Part shown: positions 23,601 through 35,000 of the stretch, piece after piece
How positions within the stretch are numbered: position 1 is the first letter of the stretch
How the letters are laid out: every line of letters begins with the position of its first letter
Assembly (NCBI RefSeq): GCF_910592395.1
Contig: NC_088308.1
Span: forward strand, 19,297,501-19,361,500
Origin: Lineus longissimus
Taxonomy: Eukaryota; Nemertea; Pilidiophora; Heteronemertea; Lineidae
Reading direction: 5' to 3'
DNA: 64,000 nucleotides
The notes under the pieces: model-generated
Told to the model about the DNA's origin: nothing
The model's database searches: none
The model's input: the letters and a program-made list of their open reading frames with translations, nothing else
Position numbers and translations under genes: made by a program

Positions 23601-25720
23601 TTTGATCACTAGACCGAATGATAAGATCAGGTGACTGGGGCCATGAAATTGCAAATGATACAGGACTGAAATGCAATAAAAACCTACCTGTAAAAATTTG
23701 ATCCTTAGTTCAGCTTCAGAGAAGACATCCAATCTCCTGAGGTATCCAATGACCCGCAGACAGGCTGGGAGCTGGATTGTCGTCCTCAACTGTTGGACGA
23801 GCTGGGTTAGCATCAGCTGGGTGGAGCCTTTCACTTCATTCACTATACCCTGTAAACAGAAATACATCAATGTTCATTTCTTTGTGTGCCCTTTCATCCT
23901 GATAAGGTCATGAAGAGCCAATCCTAAACTAACTTCTCAAAAAGGCATGTCTTCAACAACCGCTTTAAGGAACTGACATTATCAGTTCCTGAGAAGGGCC
24001 AGAAAATGGTTCCACAGTGAAGAAACATTTGCTGAAGAACTTCTGACTGTCTCCATATGAAGTCATCATGCACCCAGGTAGTAGCTCTGCATGTAGGCTG
24101 GGAACAGAAAAGATGCAGGAGGAGGCATGACAGTGGTGTCCATTTCGGGGGGGGGGGGGGTTCCATTCCATTCACCATTTATATTTACCTGAATGACAGG
24201 AATTGAAGCATGTTTCTTCTCCAGCCTCTTGACATGAGCGGCTAGCTCTAGAGCCTCTTCATAATAGCCATTCCTCACACAGGTGTCCATCAACTGGGGC
24301 ATCTCGAGTATCTCAAGGAGCTGTGTGTGACGCTGCAGGGTTAGTGAGTTCATCCGACGACTGGAAAAACAATAAGATTAATCATTTATTTGTCATTGAT
24401 GAAAAAATTCTTTAGTTGTCTCAACATGATTATGAGAATATACGGAATGTTTCTGATTTTGTTCTTTCTTCACATCCCTCAAAGGCCCATGCTCTGACTA
24501 ATTGTTTTACTGCCACATTCACCTCAAAAAGAAATGGATACTACCAAGTTTTTTACTGAAATGAAAGCAATGAAATATCGATCACTTACCTGATGTTGAT
24601 TTCTTGAGCTTTGCCCAGGAAGCCATTACATTCACTTGAGAATTCCGGCAACTTGTCCAATAGTTCACTGACATGTTTCTCTATGATCTGAAACTGGAAA
24701 CAAGAAGAAACATGTGTTTCAAGTTGGTAAAAAGTCAAAAGAATATAAATTTAGTGGGTTTTTAAAGTTCTTATAAAATTTGGCGAATTAGTTTGTCCTC
24801 TAATAAATCTATCAAAATAAGGTGTTTACATTCCTGTTATATGAATGGAAAGATCTGACAATATAAATATGTTGCGCTATATGCATAATCACAATAGAAT
24901 GTCTTACATCTTGGAATATCTCTCTGGAACATTCTGCAGTCTGTATGAATGTTTTGTAGTTGTGAAAGGCCAGATCCTGTGTCTGCTCCAAAATCTGAGA
25001 TCTTTCCTCAGCAAGCCTGTCAGGTTCTCTGGCTGAAAAAGAGAATTCCATCAAACGATAATTTTTTTAAAACTGTCCGTTTGTGAAATAAAATGTTAAC
25101 TAAAATGAATAAAATGATCGTTCATGAATGAATGAGTTGGCTGCAGTAAAGAAATTCTTACCCAATTTGTCAACGCCATAGGAACTCAGTTCTGCCAAAT
25201 ATTGAGCAAAGTCTGGGTTATCTCTCCAACTTTCTGGAATAAACAAAATAGAAGGTTGATAGGCAAAAATCACAAAAGTCAGCGTCACTGATTTTGCCAT
25301 TAGCACTACCTAGCCCTGGGCTTGGTACTGTCACCGATCAGATGATGATGCCATGACACCGACAGTCACTCACACTGTCACTGCTGTAGCACTGCACTGC
25401 CACCACTGGCACTGCAGTCTGCACTGCTGTCACTAAGTTAGAGACTAAGTCAGTGAGTGAGTAGCCTAGCTATGTGTCCTGTCACTCACTGTCAGTGCTG
25501 ATTTCAAGTAACTACTAACTTGAACTTCAGTCTTCAGAGTGATAAAAAGCAACAACTCCAATGCGAATCGTGGTGACAATTTCTTATTTCATTAGAACTC
25601 ATTACAATGTTATTCATTAACATCATTAAAAATTAATCGGGCAATTCTAGTTCTACCTGGGAAAGATTCTTTGAAAATAGTTGAGAGAATCCCCGCATCT
25701 TCCACGTCGAGGGAAGCCAT
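20666..25720 (-). CDS. COG8: conserved oligomeric Golgi complex subunit 8
   Basis: COG8 is a lobe B subunit of the COG tether, which captures retrograde vesicles at the Golgi. The 12-exon minus-strand model is 25720-25657, 25233-25162, 25032-24908, 24693-24590, 24360-24189, 23849-23688, 23532-23481, 23275-23115, 22908-22633, 22451-22267, 21799-21631, 21301-20666. It is phase-consistent and gives about 725 aa. Family hallmarks include [72 protein letters not shown] and [20 protein letters not shown], in the same order as vertebrate COG8. The start [10 protein letters not shown] fits the family N-terminus. The last exon adds a ~210-aa Ser/Thr/acidic tail ending in an alternating D-L/D-I stretch ([12 protein letters not shown]). 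This tail is longer than in the human protein (612 aa) and seems lineage-specific. The gene shares a short divergent promoter with LIG1. Confidence 0.96.
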
Positions 25721-26010
25721 TTTGCCGGCAGATGTACCACACTGGTTGTAATAACAGAAGTAAAGTAGAGATTTTAGCAGAATTGGGATAGAATAAATTT
25801 AAAATAACATAATAATTTTAATAAAGGATATTTGTTGATAATTTGGCAAAGCTAGTTGAAATTTGATGTTAGTTTTTGGGAGTAAATGCGAGAAGAATGT
25901 GTTACAGTGGGGACACCGTCCGCGGTGACCTTGAACTCGAAAATGGGTACATTTCTGGCGCGAAAGTTGCACGCCGAACATATTTCGTCCCTGCTTTGCC
26001 CCAATACGGA
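25721..26010. promoter_or_regulatory. bidirectional COG8-LIG1 promoter with E2F-like site
   Basis: Only 290 bases separate the COG8 (-) and LIG1 (+) start codons, so one compact divergent promoter must serve both, including their 5' UTRs. On the minus strand, 25966-25958 reads TTTCGCGCC, a match to the E2F consensus TTTSSCGC. Vertebrate LIG1 is induced at G1/S, so an E2F input is plausible. No TATA box is obvious. Confidence 0.6.
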
Positions 26011-29000
26011 ATGCCGCAGCCTTCTATAACGTAAGTTGTGTGATGATATGGTATTTAAGTTATCCTAGATTGTACTGAATATATAGTCAAGCGTCCCCTC
26101 TCTTTTTCAGATCGTTCTTTTCGCCGCCAAAACCGAAGGCGAAGCCAGCAAGTGACCCTGGTGACGGGTAAGACGCCATTTTTTCACGCAGCGCAATTTT
26201 GACTCCACCTAGAACATGAAAAATAACCCAGATTAGTCAAATTTGATTGTTTTGATATTTAGTTTTCAAACGGTTCAGTACCTCAGTATGCTCTTCATTG
26301 TGTTTGACCTGAAATTGATGAAAGAAATCATCAAAACTACCTCAAAATATCTATTTTGTGAAGCTCCGAATCCATGGCCCGTGCTGAAGCGTGCAGTGCA
26401 TTGAATTGCGTGTATTTACCACCGAGTACATCATGTACATGTACATTGAATGCATTGAGACTTTTAGTGTGTGGGTTGGGACAGGACCTAATTTTCAGGT
26501 GTTGTGGTGTGTTTCATGGCCAGTTTACTTTTATTGAGTTGCCTTTTACGTGTGTGTTTGCTAAGTTATCCAAGTTCGGATTATTTTAGGAAATAAAAAA
26601 AAGAACCAAAAAAACGCAGGTTCACATTTTTCATTTTATGTAGGCCTATGTCACAAAGGTTGCGTGTCATGTTAGTTCTAACATTGCGCGATATTGTCTC
26701 CCCACCTTGACTGCGTATTGTCATTTACACCATGACGTAAAATGACTTTACAACGCAATCACGGTCTTGCATTGGGGCATGCAAGTCCCAAATTCTCTCT
26801 TTTTTATGTTTCTATGGAATTCTAAGACCAACATGCACAACAACAAAAATATTCTCGAACTGTGTCTGGACTTGCTTTAAAAAATCAAGGCTGGCTGTGT
26901 GACAATAACTTCAGTTAAGAGTTTATTTGAAATATTTCCAGGAAAATATTGATTTATTGGTTTGCTTTGCACACCTGCTGTCATACAGTAGTATTATAAT
27001 GGTGGTAATGCCTGGCCAGCTTATTGTGATGTAATCCCGCTCATTCAAATGGGATTAGCCTTGTGAATGGGCAAGCAGTGCCATTGAATGGAATAAGCTG
27101 TGAAGGACAAAATACAATAATAAAGTGTTAACGATGTTGTCCTAGCTGTTGGACTCCTGTTCTGGTTGCCTTGGCGATGGTCATATCAACTTGTGCTCAT
27201 ACAATTATTAAGTTTTCTGTATGAAAAATTTAGCAAGCAAAGCCACATCAGTGAAGATAGTGTTTTGATAGCCAATAGAGCGAAATGTTTGTAATCTAAG
27301 CCAGTTGTAGTGTGGGTCTCGAGCTTTAGTTCCTAATCTGGCTGAAGTGAATTATTATGCAATACAAATTAGTGAATGAATGCTTTTGTTTACGGCAGGT
27401 TGTGGTCCCAAGGTAGTGACATATTAAATTATAATGCATCTGGTGGTATGCGTGTGTGTACACATGCATTGATCAAGGAGTGTGCACTATGTAGGTTATT
27501 TAATTGTAGTGCAGCGTGCTCTGTGCTGCCTATGCAATAAAGTTGCGTTGTAGTAGGGTAGGTTTATAATGTCATATTTAGGTGTTTTCCTGAGTGAAAC
27601 CCTGAACTTAGAATAAATATAATTGTAGCTGCTATTGCCTGTGAATTTTAGAATCCCTCCTTCTATAATTCGTCATGACACTTCTTATGCAATGCAGAAA
27701 CTTAAACAAGCAAAAAATTCCAGAAAAAGCAAGGGGAGTTGTATTGCTTGGCCTGGTTGCTAAGGAAGCATGAGAAGTAACGTGGCATTCATTCAGTTTA
27801 GTACATATTGTAGGCCTACATAGTCATAGTAATGAATAATTCCTTCTATTGTCATTTTAGTGACAAGAAGAAGCCACCAAAAACCCCTGAAAAAGTCAAC
27901 AAAAGTGGTGCTGCTGGCATTGACTTTCCAGTTGATACAGTGGGTGAAGTTGACTCCCCAATCAAAGTATCAACCAAGAAACGTGCCAGGCGTGTCATCG
28001 AAAGTGACAGCGAGGATGACTGTGAAGTCGTCGTCAAGTCGCCGGTAAAAGATGACAATCAGAATGAAGAGACGGTTCTCCCCATTAAACAAAAAGCCCA
28101 AAAGGTCACCCCTGCTAAACAGGTAGGTAATAATTTTACATCTTGGCAGTGGGTAATGACTTCTGATGTGTCTAAACAGAATTATCAATGGCAATGCCTT
28201 ACATGCAGTTAATTGTACATGGCTGCAGTAGAATGCACCTCAATACTGCCTAAAAACTGTCGGATGTCAGTTCTTACACTTGAGAGTAGAATATCAGTTT
28301 TGCAAGCCTGAAATGTGGACATAATTGCTGTTTATATGAATTACACAAAAAAAGAATGTCCTCTGTTAGAAAATTGTTTTACTTTTTAGTCTGAATGGAA
28401 GTGAGAAAAGGGCATCAAAATTATGGCACAAGTCTCCAGAGTTTGAAATATGTGTTCTCCTTTCCAGCCCCAAACACCCAATGCCAAGGCATCTCCAATG
28501 CCAACTCGACCTCCTGACTCTCCTCAACTCATGTCGCCAACAACTGGTTTACCTCTCAGGAAAACAGGTGATTGCATCAATTAATATAATAAATTATGCC
28601 AGAGCTGAATTTAATTTTCATGCAATGGCGATGGAGGCCTCTTGTTCCTGCCTGTTATTCAGGATAGAGTAAGAAAAACATCATAATTAAAAATCAATAG
28701 TGAGTACGATTATGAATAAGTTATTACAGTGATGTTGATGCTAACCCATAGATTATGGTGGATTGATTACTGAAATACATAGGTGGATTGAATCATTTGG
28801 CATTCAATTCAGTCGATCAGATAGTCCTACAACCTATGCTAGCATTGTCAGTTTCTGTGGTTCAGATGACGACACTGAAAAAAGAAATTGGCCAATTCAG
28901 CGCAGTGAAGTGAATCGCTGTGTTACTTCACATGACAAGCACCAGAATGGCAGTCACTAAGGTTGAAATGAACAAATATCTATTGTAAAAAATATGCACT

Positions 29001-32000
29001 TCTACTAGTCATAATTGCTTACCAAGTGAACTCTTTTTTAGCTAGAAAAAGCTTCAGTTATGGCACGAAGAGGAAGGCGGAATCAAGTAGCCAGGATAGT
29101 GGAATCGGTGAGGAAACGCCTTCAAAGAAAACCAGGGTGTCTACATCTCCAAGGAAGAAATGTGAAAGTAATGATGTGGACATGAAAGATGCAATGGTCG
29201 AGGAAAAGAATGTAAGCGTCTTATACTGAGTTTTGGTCCTGTCAGGAGGTTTTGAAACTCATATTCAATACTGGCTGTTGGTGGCAGTCCATTAGTATTG
29301 AGGCAAGCCTCGAAAGATTTGTGAAGAAGTATGCACAAGTACTCGTAATATTCAAGAATGGGAGAAAGAATGACATGTTTAAACACTAATCTTCCTTGAA
29401 CATGACTATGAGTTGTTTCCTTTTCCATAACATGTTAATTTTCTTACAGGGTTCGTCTCCTGCAAAAGAAGAGATAATGGAAGCGGAGCAGAGTGAGTCT
29501 ACTGAGGTTGGACGGGAAGAATCTAAAAAGGAGGATGAGTCTGGTACAGTAGTGTTTCGTCAAAATCAGCTAGCAGACAAATGCCATCCAAAGTCTTTAG
29601 GGCCTTGCAGTCGAGTTGGCTTGCAAATGTTAGAGTGATGGCTTCCAAAACTTGTAAACCACTGTCTGGCGCTTAGAATTTTTCTATCTCTGAGTGTAAA
29701 TTTGCGAATACAGGAGTTGATTATTCAGGTTATCAGTTTGATTGAGTTGACCAATCACTGTCTGCTGTACTAGAGAGATCAGGTTAAGAAGAGAGACTTG
29801 CTACCACAAACTCCTGAGGTAGACAAACAAAAATAGGAACACTGAAAGATGGTGTAATCGATGACAACAAATTAAAGTAGTATCGCAGAAAATTTATTTG
29901 AAATTGCCGCCAACTTCACATCAATCTATGATTTTCATTAATTTTCAGATGGTGACAAGTCAGAGAAGAAACCCACTAGTTCTGGGAAAGGAGCTTTTAT
30001 GAATTTCTTCGGGGGTAAGTGCAAGTCATGTGGTATAACTCTAACTTTGTATAGTCTGTGTGAGACACGATTGCAAAGACATTTTCTAGTATTTGACATA
30101 CATGTATGATAGCGTTTACACTCTGTATTAAAAGTTCTGTTCCTGCTGAAAACTATGGTTGGTACAAAGAAATGAGCTTTCTTGTAATGGAGCACTTGTA
30201 GGCCTATAAGTATAAAGGAAATATCAATGTTTGGTTGCTTTTGTCAGTTGAGTTCAGAAAGAAAGATTACAAGCCAATTTTTAAGCAGAGGCAAAGTTAG
30301 GTAAGATACTTAGGCCTACAATTTTCTACTTTGTGCATGTGCCCTGTACCAAATCAACTGATAGTGCAGTGGAGAATGATGCTGCCCGCCCTGTGCTTTA
30401 GCTTCTACTAGTGCTAGTTATACCTCCCTCTCATTCACTGGTATCTCCTGTGTGGTTGTGTGCAACTGACTAGCACCAGGTGATACCAGTGTATGCGTTG
30501 GACCGCAGGCTTTAGGAAAACTGCATGCTCATGCGATGAGAAATCTGCCTCTGCTGGTGAAAAGAAAGGAATATGTCACTATTTGTGAAGATGATTGCTT
30601 ACAAACGACCATAATTGAATGGAAAGATAGCCAAGTTGGAAAGAGGTGTCGCCATGTCAGAAGAGACGCATTTACCTGAATCATCATTTACTTTCTTCAA
30701 CCATTAGGTGCAGCTGTAGCATGTGTCGTGCAGGCAGTAGAGTCAGAAATCGCTCTGGTACAAGTTTTGCATGCCTTTGTGTCCTGGTATTCAGTGGTTG
30801 CTCTTGGGGGGAAATGGCCAAGCACCACAGTATACCAGGGCTTTCGCATGTCGTCATATACAGAAACAGACCAGACACACCAATTCGGAAGAAAAAAACT
30901 GATGGACCCCACCATTGTGTTGGCAAAAAGCTTTATTTATTCCTGGCCTAAAATTGGTAAAAACGGCCATCAGTTAGTTCAGCTCATGCTGTTCTTGAAC
31001 CCTGTTATATCTTGTGAGCTTTGGCTGTGACAAAACCAAGCACCAGGTTATATCAGGGTGCTTGCATGGCATGTACGACTGGAGCATGTGCTTTGGAATG
31101 TCAACCAACAAGATGGTCAGCTACGAAACCTGCCCTGATATATTTCCATTGTTGGAAAAGTAAGCTTATGGAAGACCAGTTTGTGCCATTGCTTTAAGAT
31201 TCCGTGAGAACTTTGTGATGGGAAATTTACTACGCAAGCCGAGAAGGTTTTAAAAGGAAGTGGAACAAACTTATGTCCGTCTAGGGGACTGGGATACCAT
31301 GTGTGCTATTTGTGATTACTGCCAAAGCACCAGGCTATTTCAGTTCTCTGGTGGACAGAGTACGCCAGTAGGCCTTCAGCATGTAGTAGGCCTAAAAAAA
31401 GATCTTCTGTGTGAGAGAAATATTCATGAATTTGATGCAGCTTCTGAGGTGGGTATGAAAATAATCAGAAAGCAGGTAGGTAAAGCATGTCTTTAGAAAT
31501 CATCTGCTTGCTGTCCACTCGGGCATGTGGCTGTGCCTTTCACAGGAACTGGTGAAACTTGCGTGCCATCTGTGGTCAAGCAAAGCACCAAGTTTGATCA
31601 GTGCGTGTGTTTGGCATTGCTTGCTATGACTGTATCTAGTTCTTCAATGCTAACCCAGTATCAGAAATGTGCAATTTTTGTGGAGGAAAATTTGAAGAAA
31701 AAAAAACAATTTTGACAATTTCGTTATGGCTTTAGTTGCAGTTTGTAAATATTTGTGTCGCTGATTGGTGTTGGAATTCCTGCTTGATTGTGACGTCTTC
31801 CCTGTGCTCTGCCAGCCTTCTCTGTGGCCTGATACAGTTTGTGTGCTGCTGGGTGTGTCGGTTGACCAAGCACCAAACTATATCAGTTCATTCAGTAAGG
31901 CATGTCATCGTCTTGAATGCTGCCCTTCCACCACTGTGAATATTGTTGGTGAAACTTCTCGAAATGTGGCGACTGCTATGTATTGTGTGCCAATTGTCTG

Positions 32001-35000
32001 TGTGACAAAGCACCAAAGTATACCAGTCTCTACTTTGAGATGTCCTCTTCCAGTCTGGTCAGTGAGTTTTATTGCCACAGAAATTTGCCCTCTGCCCCTG
32101 AAGCTGTGTGGCTAATTTTAATGTGGGTTCTCCACTGGCCCAGAACAGAGGTTCCTTCTTGCATGACTTGACTTGGAAATGTCCTAAGTCTCGTTGTCCT
32201 CGTGAACTGCTGTAGTTATGAGGCCTGTTATGATATTTGCATGACAAAACACCGGACAACACTGCTCGATTCACTCGCAAAATGTTTTGCATGTTTACTT
32301 TTTCCAGCTGAAATTCCATAAAACAGTTGCATCACAACTCCTACGTTCTGCTTTATTACAAAATGTGTGCCTTGGCCTGATGTCTCAAACTGGCTGTAGC
32401 ATGTGTGCCCTGTCTTGATAACAAGCGGCAGCATGTGTGCCTTGCTTGTTAACTTGCTGCATGTACGTGTGACTGCTTCCTGCTTGGCTTTATTTTGAGG
32501 CTTGATATCACCTGTGTGCCATTTCTTGCATTTGAGAAAGCACCATGTTATACCAGGTCTAAAACAAACCTCGTCTTCTGTTGTAAAGTCTCTGCAACTG
32601 CCTACATTTCACAGAATCCAATTGCGGAGTGTCCAAGAACATCATTATGATCTCTCTCTGTTCTTCATCTGAGTATGTCCTCTTTGCTTCTTGCCCCGCC
32701 TACATGTGTCCTGCTATACTCTGTGTTCTATTTGTATATAAGCTCAAAGCACCAGAGTATACCAGATTGCATGTTCGTACCGTCTGCTATTGTCCAGGAA
32801 TCTTGATGCATCTACTCTCGCATGTGTATAAGTGCATCTTGAAGCTTCATTTGTTTTTGCCACAGGTATAAAAAGGAAGACACTTAAAAAAAGTTGTACC
32901 ATCTTTGAGTTTGCAAATCTTCTAACCTTTCCATCTTTAAATTCCAATGTGTCGATAAGCATTGTTCTGATTTTGCTTATGTTCGAAGTTTATATTTAGG
33001 CCTAAATTCCTTGCTGTTCGCTTTATATGTTCATAATTTCAGATAAAATTTCCAGTTTTCAGAAGATACTTGTGTTAATGTGTTAATAAATGTGGATGGC
33101 GCTCGGGCTGTCCTGTGTCCTGCTGTATCTTGTGTGCTATTGTTCATCAATTCAAAGCACCAGGTTATACCAGTACATATGCCATGCCATTTCGAAAGCC
33201 ATTCTTCCGACTCAGTTTTAGGTAGAACCAATTTTAAGCAAAGTGTCTTTTCAATACGGGGTAAGTGTTGCTTTAGAACATTGATAGTTTAGGCCCAGAA
33301 TAAGAAATCTAAAATGGTATAGACATGGATTTTCTAGTTTGTGGTGGTGAAATTACAAATTTGAAGGGTAAGTTATTCTTGATCTGTCAAAATCATTGGC
33401 GCATTTGGGTGTGTTGTTAATTGTATGGTCAAGCATTGAAAATGTATGTCCCCTCTTGCATCCAATGACTGTAATTAACAATGCTTGTAGTAGCGCCATC
33501 TATCATGAAACCTGTTGTCCAGCCTCTCGTCGCATGCATGTCATGTGCCCTGGTATGTTCTGTGTGCTATTTGCTTCGATTCCAAAGCACCAGAATATAC
33601 CAGTTCACCTGGTCGCAGTGATCACCGTTCCTACATGTGCTACTATCCTCTGTATCTAAAGACCGAGTTTGAAAACTTTTGTAAATATACATGCCCCATG
33701 TTGTACTGTTCTTCTTTGATTTGAGAGATCATTGCGTGTGGTTGTTAAGGTTAATCATGAGGGGGTTGGTGACTGTTCAGAATGTCTTTGAAAAAAATAG
33801 GTGAATGGGAATGGGATGCGGTTGTTATCCAGTGGCCTTCTAGGTGTTTCCTGAAGATAACCTAGAAAGAACCTGTCGGCTTGTGAATATCTTTTATCAA
33901 TGTAACCTGAACCTGGCTTCCAACCAGTTTTGTGCACTGGAATATCCTGTGTGCTATTTGTATTTGATCAAAGCACCAGGATATACCAGTTCATAATCTG
34001 GCCCTTGCGTTTTGTGATGCTGCTACTATAATGAGTGTAGAATGCTGCCTTGCCTTGAATGATGCTTGTCCTTGCTACTTGTGCTGCATACTACTATTCA
34101 TTTTTGAGGACAAAATAAAAGACATTGGAAGAATTTGGTAGATCTTATATTTTGATAAGTGCGCCATCATGAAGAAAAAAAACGAAACATAATCATGGAA
34201 TGAAAACTAACGATGATGAATTGGAACGGATGTCTTCCTTACATGTTTACCTCTCCTGCCCAACAGCTTCGGCTGACTAGCATGTGTATGCCCGCATCCT
34301 CCTGACTCTCGCATGTACCCTCGCCTCTGCCCAGGCTGGTATACTCTGGTTGCCATTTGGTTTCATGCAAAGCACCAGGTTATACCAGGATGGGACGATG
34401 GTAAACTCCATAACTAATAAATCTCCATGCTGGATTGCCAAAGTAGCTTGGAGAACTCTTCCTGGAGCTATGTTAGTGGCTTCTGTCGTGTTGATTCTTG
34501 TTGCTGGATTTCAAACTAATCTTGCCCAACCCCCCTTTCACTTTTTGGTGACGTATGCCCTCTCCGAGTCGCAAGAAGAAAAAAAGATGTGAGAAGGAAG
34601 GATGCTGAAAGACAACCATTTTGACCTGTTGGCACTTGCACTGATATCTCCTGGTGGGTTTGTCTTAAGTATCAGAGCACCACGGTATACCAGTGTGAAC
34701 TGTCTGCATGACGACCAGCCGAGGAAGGAAGTGGATTGAAAATATTCAGGAGAAGAGGAAATGTTTAGTAGGAAGTACCCGTCATCCGTGCGATTGAGGA
34801 AAAGTGGATTCAGAATAATTAACACGGATTGAGACTTGCTGCTACATATTCTATGGCCCATTTTGGCTATTGCTACGCATACTAGGAGAAATGTAGGTTA
34901 GCTTGACCCAACCAATTTGTAGGTTAGGTGGCCAGTTTCACTGTGAAAACTAGGCCTAAATTGTGAACCCGAAGACAACTTGCCAAGTGGAATGTATGAC

